Shown piece by piece: positions 44,899 through 54,359 of a stretch of 64,000 nt of DNA. The position numbers were made by a program, and so were the translations under genes. The notes beneath the pieces are model-generated. The model ran no database searches and was not told where the DNA came from. It saw only the letters and a program-made list of their open reading frames with translations. Within the stretch, counting starts at the first letter, position 1, and each line of letters starts with the position of its first letter. Source of the DNA: Corynebacterium sp. 74A (GTDB lineage Bacteria; Actinomycetota; Actinomycetes; Mycobacteriales; Mycobacteriaceae); contig NZ_PQMG01000002.1 in assembly GCF_008930665.1 (NCBI RefSeq), positions 62,001 through 126,000 of the forward strand. The letters run 5' to 3'.

Positions 44899-45112
44899 AG
44901 CGGATAAATATTACAAATCAATAACGTTTGCTAGTGTTTAGTGAGTCAGCGCACAACATGCGCGACAACGCGGGCTAGATAACCCTCCCTCAGGGTGCTC
45001 TGGACTCGCGATTCGACCTCCCATGTCATGCATCCCGCAGTTGCTTGGGAGGGCGGCTGAAAATATACTTGCGTCAATTTCCATAAATCCCTCCTACCTC
45101 ACGGATATACAT
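44899..45112 (+). promoter_or_regulatory. Promoter and structured leader of the MHS transporter gene
   Basis: An AT-rich stretch (about 44903-44945) suggests the promoter. It is followed by two hairpins: ACCCT/AGGGT (about 44982-44996) and CCTCCCA (45017-45023) with TGGGAGG (45046-45052). Sixty bases then lead to the ATG. No ribosome binding site is obvious. I do not recognise a riboswitch class. Confidence 0.4.
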
Positions 45113-46495
45113 ATGGCACACGAACCACACACTCAGGGCATTTCCTTTGCCGAGCGACGCCGCGTCCTCGCGGCCACCACTATCGGCACTGCCATCGAGT
45201 GGTATGACTATTTCCTCTATGCCGCGGTTGCCGGACTGGTGTTTAAGACCACCATGTTCGGCTCCCTCGAGGGTGGATTGGCCACGGTCATCGCCTTCCT
45301 CACCGTTGGCCTGTCCTTCCTCTTCCGCCCCCTGGGCGCCTTCCTCGCTGGCCACTACGGTGATCGCGTCGGCCGCCGCGTAGTACTCATGATCACCCTC
45401 TTCGCCATGGGCTTGGCCACTACCCTCATTGGCCTGTTGCCCACCTATGAGACCGCCGGCATCTGGGGCCCGATCCTGCTTATTGCCCTACGCATCATCC
45501 AAGGCATCTCTGCCGGTGGCGAGTGGGGCTCGGCGGTACTGCTGGCCGTTGAGCACGCCCCCAATAACAAGCGCGGCATCTACGGCGCCGGCCCACAGAT
45601 CGGTGTGCCTTTGGGCCTGCTGATGTCCTCGGCTGCGCTATCGATGATGACCTATATCGCGCCCGGTGATGCCTTCGTGGAGTGGGGCTGGCGCATCCCC
45701 TTCCTCTTCTCCATCGTGTTGGTGGCGATCGGCTACTTCGTTCGCCGCGGGGTGGACGAGTCCCCAGTGTTCTCCGAGATCGCCGAACGCAAGCAGGACG
45801 AAGTGACCAACCCCATTGGCGTGCTCTTCAAGAATTTCCTCCCCGTGGTCATCACCGGCGCACTCATCTTCGCCGGCAACTCCGCCGTGGGCTATATGAC
45901 GGCCGGCGGTTACATCCAGAATTACGCTAGCGACAATGTAGGAATTGAGCGCTCCGTGGTGCTCAATGCTGTGACTGTCTCAGCGTTCACGTGGATGATC
46001 TTCACCCTGTTCGCGGGCTGGGTCTCGGACTATATCGGTCGTCGCGGCACCTATCTCATCGGCTTCGTGCTGCAGGCCGTGGGTGCCGCTGCCCTCTTCC
46101 CGCTCACCAATACCGGCGATGTGAGCAAGCTCTACATGGCGCTCATTCTGCTCACCGTTGGTCTCGGCCTGACCTATGGCCAACAGTCCGCCATGTACGC
46201 CGAGCTCTTCCCCGCCTCTATTCGCGCCTCGGGCGTGTCCATCACCTACGCCTTCGGCTCGATCGTGGGCGGCGCCTTCGCCCCGACCATCGCTGCGGCG
46301 CTGGTGGGCGCCACCGGCACGACCTTCGCTGTGAGCGTCTACTTGGTCGTCGCCTCGTGCGTTGGCTTCTTCTGCGCGTTCATCCTGCGGGAACGAGCCG
46401 GCATTCCCTTGACTCCCACCCACGAGTCCCGCCAGTCCGAAAGCCACTTCCGTTTCCAGCCGGCCCCGCAGGCAGAGTCCGCCACCGTGTCCTAG
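45113..46495 (+). CDS. MFS transporter, metabolite:H+ symporter (MHS) family
   Basis: A 460-residue major facilitator with 12 predicted helices. Marks are TIGTAIEWYDYFLYAAVAGL at helix 1, AGHYGDRVGRRVVL in loop 2-3 and RIIQGISAGGEWGSAVLLAV in helix 4, followed by ELFPASIRASGVSITYAFGS in helix 11. It belongs to the same subfamily as the transporter at 6111-7499. The substrate, probably an organic acid or osmolyte, cannot be told. ATG 45113 begins MAHEPHTQGISF; a longer frame upstream runs through a hairpin and is unlikely. A compact terminator follows. Confidence 0.8.
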   Translation: MAHEPHTQGISFAERRRVLAATTIGTAIEWYDYFLYAAVAGLVFKTTMFGSLEGGLATVIAFLTVGLSFLFRPLGAFLAGHYGDRVGRRVVLMITLFAMGLATTLIGLLPTYETAGIWGPILLIALRIIQGISAGGEWGSAVLLAVEHAPNNKRGIYGAGPQIGVPLGLLMSSAALSMMTYIAPGDAFVEWGWRIPFLFSIVLVAIGYFVRRGVDESPVFSEIAERKQDEVTNPIGVLFKNFLPVVITGALIFAGNSAVGYMTAGGYIQNYASDNVGIERSVVLNAVTVSAFTWMIFTLFAGWVSDYIGRRGTYLIGFVLQAVGAAALFPLTNTGDVSKLYMALILLTVGLGLTYGQQSAMYAELFPASIRASGVSITYAFGSIVGGAFAPTIAAALVGATGTTFAVSVYLVVASCVGFFCAFILRERAGIPLTPTHESRQSESHFRFQPAPQAESATVS

Positions 46496-46501
46496 TAGCC
46501 C

Positions 46502-46526
46502 GCTGTGCTCGCATGCCGAGCACAGC
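46502..46526 (+). terminator. Terminator after the MHS transporter
   Basis: GCTGTGCTCG (46502-46511) pairs with CGAGCACAGC (46517-46526), loop 5 bases. Confidence 0.7.
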
Positions 46527-46573
46527 TCAACCTCTAGTGCGCTATCTCACTATCGTGTTGTAGCTTGGGCATT

Positions 46574-48187
46574 ATGGCTCGGACATCTTTTTCTCAGCTC
46601 ACGAGGCCGCGCCCGCTTCCTACGTGGCTGTGGTTCGCGCCCACGACCCCACCCGAGGAAGAAGAGATCGCCCTCGTCCGCTCTGCGGCCGAGGGTTCGT
46701 GGCCCGGTAATACTCGCGCCACGTGGCGCGCCTTCTTCTCCTTCCCCAAGGTCGCCTCGCTCTCGCTGGCCTTGGGGCTTTTGATCACCCCTCTATCCGT
46801 CGTGGTCTCACGCCTGCTTGGTGTCATCACCGATCGTCTCCTCGGCGAGGCCATCTCCTTTACAGAGGTGCTCATTCCCCTACTGATCATCGTGGTTCTC
46901 TACGTCATCAGCTGGATCGCCGAGATACACAGCGCCGCCTTCGTGGAGCTAGGGCGTGTCCGTCTCGTGCACCGCATCCGTAATGCCGTGGTTGAGCGGC
47001 TCTTAAGCGCCCATGATCTGCACACATCACCGGGCACGGTGATGAACACCATCGACGAGGACTCCCACACCGTCTCGCTTACTAAGTATCTCAATACTTT
47101 CCCGCTGCAGATGGTGATGATGCTCCTCGCCACCACGATCGTGGCGATTCCCATCGACTACCGCCTAGCCCTGCTTATCCCCCTCGGTGGCCTCACCACT
47201 CTCGCCGCCTCGATGTACACCGGCCGGTTCATCACTCAGGTTGCGTCCTCGCGCCGCACCGCTGAGGCTCACGTTGTCTCCTTAGGCACCGATTTTGCCC
47301 AGGGCTCCCGCGTGATCAAGGGGCTCGGCGCGGTCGATACCTGCGAGAAGCGATTCGATGAGGCCGCCACCCACTCGCTGCGGGCCATGCTTCACGACGC
47401 TCGCATCGCGTTTTATGCCTCGCTTGCCCGGCAGTTCGTCCCCGTGGTGTTCATTGTGGCCTGCGTGGCTCTGGCCGGAACCTTGGTGAGCTCGGGCGAT
47501 ATCACCGCCGGCGAGTTCATGACGATCATGCTCAGTGCCCCACCGGCACTATTTATCAGTGGTAAGGCCCTGGGGCTCTCGGTGGAAACCGTGGCCCGCG
47601 CCAGCACCTCCGCCGGCCGTATTCACCAGCTCGTGGCGGGCTTCGATACCACGAGCGCCGCACAGCGCTACACCACTACCTCCACCACCGGCCTGGTCGT
47701 GGCCGATAGCGATCCCGGCTGGGCAGGGCTGCGGGTGCCGCATGTGAGCACCATTTTCGCCACGAGCCTGCGGGAAAACTTGGACCCCGAGCACAGCCAC
47801 GGCGACGCGGAACTACGCCACGCCCTCGACGTCGCCTGCTGTGAAGACATCGTGCGCCGCCTCGGCGGCTATGGGCCCCATGGCGAGCTGCCCACCGGGG
47901 CCATCGGCGAGGCCGGGTTGAATCTCTCGGGCGGGCAGCGCCAGCGCATCGGCGTGGCCCGCGCCGTACTCAGCGACGCCGAGGTACTCATCTTCGATGA
48001 ACCCACCACCGGCCTCGACGCGGTGACGCTCTCGCGGGTGATACACAACGTGAAGCAGCAACGTGCCGCCCAGCTCACCGTGGTGATCAGCAGCTCGCGG
48101 GCATGGCGCCACGCCGCCGATCGCATCCTCGCTGCCGAGGACACACCCGCTCGCGCTGCGACGCAGGACAAGGAGGACGCCTCATGA
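46574..48187 (+). CDS. ABC exporter half-transporter lacking Walker A (heterodimer subunit 1)
   Basis: A 537-residue type IV ABC half-exporter: N-terminal cytoplasmic segment, six-helix membrane domain (about 60-340), then a shortened nucleotide-binding domain. The A-loop and Walker A region, about 100 residues, is missing: the chain goes from TGLVVADSDPGWAGLR straight to VPHVSTIFATSLRENLDP (usually after the Q-loop). The signature LSGGQRQRIGVARA and Walker B VLIFDEPTTGLD are intact, but the switch His is replaced (VVISSSRAW). The ATG at 46574 has TAGCTT 7 bases upstream (leaderless). It overlaps the next gene by 4 bases (ATGA). The substrate is unknown. Confidence 0.8.
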   Translation: MARTSFSQLTRPRPLPTWLWFAPTTPPEEEEIALVRSAAEGSWPGNTRATWRAFFSFPKVASLSLALGLLITPLSVVVSRLLGVITDRLLGEAISFTEVLIPLLIIVVLYVISWIAEIHSAAFVELGRVRLVHRIRNAVVERLLSAHDLHTSPGTVMNTIDEDSHTVSLTKYLNTFPLQMVMMLLATTIVAIPIDYRLALLIPLGGLTTLAASMYTGRFITQVASSRRTAEAHVVSLGTDFAQGSRVIKGLGAVDTCEKRFDEAATHSLRAMLHDARIAFYASLARQFVPVVFIVACVALAGTLVSSGDITAGEFMTIMLSAPPALFISGKALGLSVETVARASTSAGRIHQLVAGFDTTSAAQRYTTTSTTGLVVADSDPGWAGLRVPHVSTIFATSLRENLDPEHSHGDAELRHALDVACCEDIVRRLGGYGPHGELPTGAIGEAGLNLSGGQRQRIGVARAVLSDAEVLIFDEPTTGLDAVTLSRVIHNVKQQRAAQLTVVISSSRAWRHAADRILAAEDTPARAATQDKEDAS

Positions 48188-49995
48188 GCCAGAGCGAGAA
48201 TCTTGGGGCCGATGCTCTCGCCCCCGCTACTCCCCGCGAGAGCCTGCGCTATCTGCGTAGCCTGCGCGCCTATCCCCGCCGCTGGTGGTGGGCACTGCTG
48301 GTGGCCGTGGCGATTGTGACGGTGGCGGCGCAAAACCTCAGCTCCGTCATCATGGGCCGCTCCATCGACGTGTTCTCGGGGCGCTCCTTCAGTATTTTTG
48401 GCTCCGGCCCCTCCGCGGTCACCTGGGTACTCATCGCCATCGGCGCGCTCACCCTAGCCCGGATGTTCACCACCGAGCTCGTGGTCTATATGTTGTCCAT
48501 TCTCACCCGCACGGTCTCGGTTGAGCTGCGCCAGCGCTGTCTTTCGGCCGTGCTCCGCGCCCCCGCACCACGCATTCTGGAGCTCGGCACGGGCAATGTG
48601 ATCACCCGTCTGACGCGCGATATCGATAACCTCTACCGCACCGTCACCATGGTCGGGGCGCGGCTGGTGATCACCCTGGTGATGTTTCCGCTCACGCTCA
48701 TCGCCACGGTGGCGATCCACCCCGCGTTCCTGCTGTGCTGGGTGCTCGTGGCCGTGCCCGTGGGGCTATTTTTGCGCCGCTCGCTCAGCGAGCTACCCGC
48801 CGCGGTCAACCGTGCCGCTGCCGCCGAAGCGCAGCGCAATAACGTGCTCCTCGACTCGATCCGGGGTTTCGACACTATCCACAACTATGGTTTGTCCCGC
48901 TGGGCCCGTCACCGCATGACTACTACCTCGTGGCAGGTCATCAACGCCGAGCGCATCATCATTCCTCTCAATGCGCGCATCCTCAGCGGCGGCTATGTCG
49001 GATTCTCGATTCTTTTGCTCTCCACCACCGCATTGGGCGCGTGGATGGCGGTGCAGGAGATCATCACCCCCGGCCAAGCGGCCGCCGCGATCCTCCTAGC
49101 GTTCCGCATGGAAATTCATATTTTCAATGTGCTCGACTTCGCCAGCATGATCCAATCGGCCTCTACCTCCTTGGGCCGCGCTGTGTCCTTGGCGCTGCTC
49201 AGCGGCCAGGACAAGGATGATAACGAGGAGGATCTCACCACCCCTCCCGCGATCACCGTGGAGAATCTGAGCTTCAGCTATGACGGCGGCCAATCGAATG
49301 TGATTGAACCCCTCAACCTCACGCTCGAGGCCGGCAGCACCACTGCGCTCGTGGGCACCTCCGGCGCCGGAAAATCCACCCTCGCCCAGTTGCTGAGCGG
49401 GCTGCTCGAGCCCAGTGGCGGCGCCATCTACGTAGACACCCCCACCGGCCGCATCAACACCGCGGAGGTCTCGCACAACTGGGTGGCGCGACATATCAGC
49501 ATGGCCAACCAGGAAATGCACGTCTTCTCGGGCACCTTGCGGGAGGATTTGCAGCTTGCTCGGCCCGGCGCGAAAGACGCAGAGCTCATGGCGGCTCTGG
49601 CGGCCGCAGGACTGCAGCCGCGGTCTCCGCTCTGGCAGCGCTGGCTGCCCCAGGGACTCGACACCAAGGTCGGTGCTGGGCACGAGGACCTCGCCCCAGA
49701 GGTGATGCAGCAGATAGCGCTGGCCCGGATCAGTTTGGTGGATCCGCCCGTTCTCATCCTGGACGAGGCCACCTCGGAGGCGGGCTCGGACTATGCTCAA
49801 GATCTCGAGGCCGCCGCCCAGCGCGCCGTCAAGGGCCGCACCGCCTTGGTGATCGCACACCGGCTCGATCAATCCCGCAGCGCTGATCGCATCCTCGTCA
49901 TGGAGCAGGGCCGCATCATCGAAGACGGCACGCACGAGGAGCTCATCGCCAATGGGGAGCACTACGCCAGCCTCTATGCCCAATGGGCGGGCTAG
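48184..49995 (+). CDS. ABC exporter half-transporter with degenerate signature (heterodimer subunit 2)
   Basis: A 603-residue partner of the preceding protein, with a six-helix membrane domain (about 30-320) and a full-length nucleotide-binding domain. Walker A is intact (GTSGAGKST), as are the Q-loop (SMANQEMHVF), Walker B with catalytic Glu (VLILDEATSE) and the switch His (VIAHRLDQ). The signature is degenerate: EDLAPEVMQQIALAR instead of LSGGQ. Thus only the site formed by this Walker A and the partner's LSGGQ can be complete. The ATG overlaps the previous stop. A bidirectional terminator follows. Confidence 0.85.
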   Translation: MSQSENLGADALAPATPRESLRYLRSLRAYPRRWWWALLVAVAIVTVAAQNLSSVIMGRSIDVFSGRSFSIFGSGPSAVTWVLIAIGALTLARMFTTELVVYMLSILTRTVSVELRQRCLSAVLRAPAPRILELGTGNVITRLTRDIDNLYRTVTMVGARLVITLVMFPLTLIATVAIHPAFLLCWVLVAVPVGLFLRRSLSELPAAVNRAAAAEAQRNNVLLDSIRGFDTIHNYGLSRWARHRMTTTSWQVINAERIIIPLNARILSGGYVGFSILLLSTTALGAWMAVQEIITPGQAAAAILLAFRMEIHIFNVLDFASMIQSASTSLGRAVSLALLSGQDKDDNEEDLTTPPAITVENLSFSYDGGQSNVIEPLNLTLEAGSTTALVGTSGAGKSTLAQLLSGLLEPSGGAIYVDTPTGRINTAEVSHNWVARHISMANQEMHVFSGTLREDLQLARPGAKDAELMAALAAAGLQPRSPLWQRWLPQGLDTKVGAGHEDLAPEVMQQIALARISLVDPPVLILDEATSEAGSDYAQDLEAAAQRAVKGRTALVIAHRLDQSRSADRILVMEQGRIIEDGTHEELIANGEHYASLYAQWAG

Positions 49996-50025
49996 CCCCG
50001 CGCGGATATCCTCTTCGCAGCACAC

Positions 50026-50062
50026 AGCAGCGCCTCCCGAATAAACACCGGGAGGCGCTGCT
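50026..50062. terminator. Bidirectional terminator between the ABC exporter and rlmB
   Basis: AGCAGCGCCTCCCG (50026-50039) and CGGGAGGCGCTGCT (50049-50062) form a perfect 14-bp stem with a 9-base loop between convergent genes. Confidence 0.8.
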
Positions 50063-50083
50063 GCGTAGTGCTGCGTTTTGCTA

Positions 50084-51028
50084 CTAGTGGCCGACGCGGC
50101 GTTGGCGGGCGAACTCGCTGAGCACCACGCCCGCTGCCACGGAGGCGTTGAGTGATTCCACCCACTCCGCCATGGGCACGGACATCAGGGTGTCACAGTT
50201 CTCCCGCACCAGCCGAGAAATACCCTTGCCCTCAGAGCCGACCACGATCACCACGGGAGTGGTGCCATCGTAGGTATCGAGGGTGTGATCGCCGCCGGCA
50301 TCGAGGCCGACGACCTGGTAGCCATTGTCTTGGAAGGTCTTGACGGTGCGCGTCATGTTCGTCACCTTCGACACGGGCACGCGGGCGGCCGTGCCCGCGG
50401 AGCTACGCCAGGTCACGCCCGTGACGTGGGTGGAACGACGCTCTGGAATCACTACCCCGTGGCCACCGAAGGCTGCCACCGAGCGGATAATCGCACCCAG
50501 GTTGCGCGGGTCAGTGATGTTATCCAAACACACCACCATGCCCGGTTCGGGGAGTGCGGCGATCTCGGCGATGAGGTCCTCCACGTTTTTGTAGCTATAG
50601 GGCTCGATGAGCAGGCCAATACCCTGGTGCAGGCCATTGCCGGTCATCTGATCCAGCTCGGGGCGCGGCACCTCCACGATGGCGATGTCCTTGGACTTAG
50701 CCAAGGTGACGGCCTCGTTGAGGCGCTCATCATAGGCGGTTCCCGCCACCACGTATAGAGTCTGGGCGGGTACCTTGGCGTGTAGGCACTCCACCACCGG
50801 GTTGCGGCCTACGACCAGCTCATCCACGGTGGTCTTTTTAAAGTGGCGGCCCTGATCGCGGCGCTTCTTTTCCTGCTTGGCCTTATAGGCCTTGTGGTAC
50901 TCGCGGTCCTCGGCCTTCGGGGTGGGGCCCTTGCCGCGCAGAGCCTTGCGCCCCAAACCGCCGCTGCCCTTGGGCGCGCCCTTCTTATTAGATTTACGAA
51001 CGCCGCCGTGCCGGTTCTTCTGTCCCAT
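50084..51028 (-). CDS. rlmB: 23S rRNA (guanosine-2'-O-)-methyltransferase, SpoU family
   Basis: A 314-residue SPOUT methyltransferase predicted to methylate the 2'-O of G2251 in 23S rRNA. After a very basic N-terminal extension (about residues 1-65, Lys/Arg/Gly-rich) come the substrate-binding domain (VVGRNPVVECLHA) and the trefoil-knot motifs: DNITDPRNLGAIIRSVAAFG, VVIVVGSEGKGISRLV and VPMAEWVESLNASVAAGVVL. It lies near cysS on the same strand, as in other actinobacteria. Confidence 0.92.
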   Translation of the reverse strand: MGQKNRHGGVRKSNKKGAPKGSGGLGRKALRGKGPTPKAEDREYHKAYKAKQEKKRRDQGRHFKKTTVDELVVGRNPVVECLHAKVPAQTLYVVAGTAYDERLNEAVTLAKSKDIAIVEVPRPELDQMTGNGLHQGIGLLIEPYSYKNVEDLIAEIAALPEPGMVVCLDNITDPRNLGAIIRSVAAFGGHGVVIPERRSTHVTGVTWRSSAGTAARVPVSKVTNMTRTVKTFQDNGYQVVGLDAGGDHTLDTYDGTTPVVIVVGSEGKGISRLVRENCDTLMSVPMAEWVESLNASVAAGVVLSEFARQRRVGH

Positions 51029-51161
51029 GATTGTTTCTATTCCTCACACATCGTCTCGCGCACACCGCGGGTGCCTTCTCCAGGGCGCAACGCCGCGTAT
51101 GCGATGAACTGTCACTGGGCTCGCATCTACGGTGGCGCCGGTGCCAGCGCATCCGGTTAGC

Positions 51162-52538
51162 TTAGCTTAAAGTCCAGCTTGCGCCATCTTTGCCGTCTAC
51201 CACGGTGATACCTGCGGCCTGGAGGCGGTCACGCACTGCATCGGCGGTGGCCCAGTCCTTGGCGGCGCGGGCCTCGGCGCGGCGCTCCAGCTCGGCTCCG
51301 ACCAAGACGTCCAGGGCTTTGGTGGCCTCGGAGTCGCCGCTATCGCGGCGGGCAGCCCACACTGGCGACTGCGGATCCACGCCCAGCACCGCCGCCATGG
51401 CGCGCACCTGACCGGCAACGGCGCGGGCGTCCCCGGTGCGCCCATCGGCCAGTGCTTGATTGCCGCGACGCACCGCATTGTGGATCTCTGCCAGCGCCGC
51501 GGGCACGCCCAGATCGTCGTCCATGGCCTGCTCGAAGGCCTCGGTCCAGGTGGTGGACTCCACCGGGCCCACGCGATCGAGGAAGGCCTCGATGCGGCGA
51601 TAGCCTTGGGCGGCCTCGGTGAGCGACTGCTCCGAGTACTCCAGCATGGAGCGATAGTGGGCGGAACCGAGGTAGTAGCGCAATTCCACCGGCCGCACCA
51701 GCTCGAGAATATTCGGCACGGAAAGCACATTGCCGAGGGATTTCGACATCTTCTCCCCGGACATGGTGACCCAGCCGTTGTGCATCCAGAAGTTGGCGAA
51801 GCCATCGCCGGCGGCGTGCGCCTGGGCGGTCTCGTTCTCGTGGTGCGGGAATTGCAGATCTAGCCCGCCGCAGTGGATATCGAACTCTGGGCCAAGATAG
51901 GCGGTGGCCATGGCGGAGCATTCGATATGCCAGCCGGGACGCCCCGGCCCCCAGGGCGAGGGCCAGGAGGGCTCACCGGGCTTGGCGGCTTTCCAGAGGG
52001 TGAAGTCACGCGGATCGCGCTTGCCGGTGCCCGCCGATTCGCCTTGGTCCAGCTCCTCGAGCTTCTGGCCGGAGATCATGCCGTAGTTCTCGATCGTGGT
52101 GGGCTGGCAGTACACATTGCCCTCGGCGGCATAACCGTGGCCATTGTCGATGATGCGCTGGATATAGTCGATCATCTCGGTGATATGGCCGGTGGCGCGC
52201 GGCTCGAGTGAGGGCGGGGTCACGCCCAATTGATCATAGGCCCAGGTAAAGGCGCGCTCGTGCGTGGCGGCCCACTCCCACCACGGCCGGCCGGCCTCGG
52301 CCGCTTTGCTCAGGATTTTATCGTCGATATTGGTGACGTTGCGGATAAACGCCACATCAAGGCCCTTGGCTTCCAGCCAGTTACGCAAAATATCGAAGGC
52401 CACACCGGAACGCACGTGCCCAATATGCGGGATGGTTTGCACGGTAGCGCCACAGAGGTAGACGCTGGCGTGCCCTTCCCGCACGGGGATGAAATCACGT
52501 TGGCTACGGGTTGCGGTGTCAAAAATGCGTAAAGTCAC
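51162..52538 (-). CDS. cysS: Cysteinyl-tRNA synthetase
   Basis: A 458-residue class I aminoacyl-tRNA synthetase. The HIGH motif is HIGHVRSG, the KMSKS motif is [10 protein letters not shown], and the zinc-binding Cys of the active site is in VYLCGATVQ with further ligands in [11 protein letters not shown] and HHENETAQ. The start is the GTG at 52538, giving (M)[15 protein letters not shown] as in other actinobacteria; a longer frame upstream overlaps ispF. It follows the ispF stop by 5 bases, so the ispD-ispF-cysS genes form an operon. Confidence 0.95.
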   Translation of the reverse strand: MTLRIFDTATRSQRDFIPVREGHASVYLCGATVQTIPHIGHVRSGVAFDILRNWLEAKGLDVAFIRNVTNIDDKILSKAAEAGRPWWEWAATHERAFTWAYDQLGVTPPSLEPRATGHITEMIDYIQRIIDNGHGYAAEGNVYCQPTTIENYGMISGQKLEELDQGESAGTGKRDPRDFTLWKAAKPGEPSWPSPWGPGRPGWHIECSAMATAYLGPEFDIHCGGLDLQFPHHENETAQAHAAGDGFANFWMHNGWVTMSGEKMSKSLGNVLSVPNILELVRPVELRYYLGSAHYRSMLEYSEQSLTEAAQGYRRIEAFLDRVGPVESTTWTEAFEQAMDDDLGVPAALAEIHNAVRRGNQALADGRTGDARAVAGQVRAMAAVLGVDPQSPVWAARRDSGDSEATKALDVLVGAELERRAEARAAKDWATADAVRDRLQAAGITVVDGKDGASWTLS

Positions 52539-52543
52539 GCCGC

Positions 52544-53032
52544 TTAGTCTAACGGTTGCCACACCACGGCGGTAGCAACGGCGGCGCGCCCCTCATGGCG
52601 GCCGGTGAAGCCTAAGTGGTCGGTCGATGTGGCTGCGATGGATGCTGGGCAGCCCAGAATCTCGGAGATCTTTTCTTCTGCTTCTTGTCGACGCTGTCCT
52701 AATCGTGGAGACTGGCCCACAAGCTGGGCGGCAACGTTGCCGATGACAAACCCGTGCTCAGCGAGCAGCTGGCGGCATTCGCGCAGGAGCTGCTCGCCAC
52801 TCACGCCGTCATATTCGGCCCGCCCCACACCGACGAAACTACCTAGGTCGCCGAGGTTGGCGGCCGAGAGCAGGGCGTCGACAAGCGCATGCGCCACAAC
52901 GTCACCGTCGGAATGTCCCTCACAGCCGGGCTGGCCGGGGAAGAGGAGGCAGGCGATCCAGCAGTCTTTGCCGTCTTGGACTTGGTGGGCATCGGTGGCG
53001 ATGCCAACGCGGGGAATGATGGGACTAGTCAC
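52544..53032 (-). CDS. ispF: 2-C-methyl-D-erythritol 2,4-cyclodiphosphate synthase
   Basis: A 162-residue MEP-pathway enzyme that closes the cyclodiphosphate ring in isoprenoid synthesis. The metal ligands are in the ATDAHQV motif (Asp14, His16) and [17 protein letters not shown]; the C-terminal [20 protein letters not shown] is typical. It overlaps ispD by 8 bases. The recurring word occurs in it twice, at 52685-52694 and 52874-52886 (the latter coding ALVDA). Confidence 0.94.
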   Translation of the reverse strand: MTSPIIPRVGIATDAHQVQDGKDCWIACLLFPGQPGCEGHSDGDVVAHALVDALLSAANLGDLGSFVGVGRAEYDGVSGEQLLRECRQLLAEHGFVIGNVAAQLVGQSPRLGQRRQEAEEKISEILGCPASIAATSTDHLGFTGRHEGRAAVATAVVWQPLD

Positions 53033-53759
53033 TGGGCACCTCGAAAATCGTGGACTCTGCGCTATCGGTCACCTGAGTGGCCAAGAGCATGTCCATGGGG
53101 GTGGTTACTTTAAAGGCCATGGGATCGCCCTGCACACAGCGCACCGGCACCCCGAACCATTCCATGAGGCTGGCATCGTCGGTGGCCACAAAACTCGGCT
53201 GGGCGAAATAGGCGCGGTTGGCCTCGCGGAGCACCGCCAAATCAAAACCCTGCGGGGTTTGCACGGCGCGCAAGGTGGAGCGGTCTGGGGTGGATGCCAC
53301 CTGTTGCTGCCCGTCTACCTCGCGGATCTCTTTGATGGTATCCGCCACCGGCAGTACTGGGATCACCGCGGGTGCGCCTTGGACCACGGCTCGGGCGACG
53401 CGGGCGATCATGCCCGGCGGGGTGAGCGCGCGGGCGCTATCGTGCACCAGCACAACGCCCTGCTCATGCGTGATGGCCTGCAATCCGCGCCATACGGAAT
53501 CGGCGCGCTCGGCACCGCCATGCACGAGGGTCACCTCGCCGTCAAGGCCCCGTTTCCGCAGCAAGGTGCGGGCGTAGTCCTCCATGTCTGGGCTGACGGT
53601 GACCACGATGGCATCGACCACTTGAGAGGTGAGCATCGCGGTGATGCTGCGTTCTAACAAGGTCACTCCGCGCAGCGGCACATAGGCCTTCGGCATCGGC
53701 GCACCGAGGCGGGTGCCGGAACCTGCGGCGGCAATAATCGCAGTCACTGTGGGGGACAT
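53025..53759 (-). CDS. ispD: 2-C-methyl-D-erythritol 4-phosphate cytidylyltransferase
   Basis: A 244-residue nucleotidyltransferase that joins MEP to CTP. The P-loop-like N-terminus is AIIAAAGSGTRLGAPMPKAYVPL with the CTP-binding Gly-rich loop and Lys; VLVHDSARALTPPGMI carries the metal-binding Asp; AVQTPQGF and TDDASLMEW complete the site. It precedes and overlaps ispF, an arrangement usual in actinobacteria, and follows carD by 21 bases. Confidence 0.94.
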   Translation of the reverse strand: MSPTVTAIIAAAGSGTRLGAPMPKAYVPLRGVTLLERSITAMLTSQVVDAIVVTVSPDMEDYARTLLRKRGLDGEVTLVHGGAERADSVWRGLQAITHEQGVVLVHDSARALTPPGMIARVARAVVQGAPAVIPVLPVADTIKEIREVDGQQQVASTPDRSTLRAVQTPQGFDLAVLREANRAYFAQPSFVATDDASLMEWFGVPVRCVQGDPMAFKVTTPMDMLLATQVTDSAESTIFEVPSD

Positions 53760-53780
53760 GGCGGCGCGGCGGGCTGAGGG

Positions 53781-54359
53781 TTAGTCGTCGAAGTTGAGGT
53801 CGTCGAGGTCCACATCATCGAGGTCATCGTCCTCCACCGGGGCGGTGACTCCCGACGCGGCGGCGCGGTGCCGCGCGATGGCGTCGGCGTACTGCTTCTC
53901 GCGCTCCTCCGCCTTGGACTCGTCCAGCTCCTTGGCGAGGGCCAGCTCGCCCACCAGGATCTGGCGGGCCTTGGCCAGCATGCGCTTCTCACCTGCGGAC
54001 AGGCCACGATCCTGATCGCGGCGCCACAGATCACGCACCACCTCGGCGACCTTATTCACATCACCCGAGGCGAGGCGCTCCTGATTGGCCTTATAGCGGC
54101 GAGACCAGTTACCGGCCTCTTCCACATCCATATCGCGCAGCACCGAGAAGACCTTGCGCAGGCCCTCATCGCCCACGACATCGCGAACGCCCACCAGCTC
54201 CACGTTCTTGGCAGGAACCCGCACCACCAGATCGGACTGCAGGATCTGCAGCACGAGGAAGTCGAGCACGTCGTCTCCCATCTGCCGCTGCTCCATGGCC
54301 TCGATGCGGGCGGCACCGTGATGGGGGTAGACGACCGTGTCTCCGACCTTAAAATCCAT
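53781..54359 (-). CDS. carD: CarD-family RNA polymerase-binding transcription regulator
   Basis: A 192-residue regulator. The N-terminal Tudor-like domain ([20 protein letters not shown]) binds the RNA polymerase beta subunit, and the C-terminal helical domain (about 75-160, [41 protein letters not shown]) contacts the upstream edge of the -10 bubble. In mycobacteria CarD stabilises open complexes, mostly at rRNA promoters. An extra acidic C-terminal tail ([16 protein letters not shown]) goes beyond the mycobacterial length. It is first in the order carD-ispD-ispF-cysS. Confidence 0.93.
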   Translation of the reverse strand: MDFKVGDTVVYPHHGAARIEAMEQRQMGDDVLDFLVLQILQSDLVVRVPAKNVELVGVRDVVGDEGLRKVFSVLRDMDVEEAGNWSRRYKANQERLASGDVNKVAEVVRDLWRRDQDRGLSAGEKRMLAKARQILVGELALAKELDESKAEEREKQYADAIARHRAAASGVTAPVEDDDLDDVDLDDLNFDD

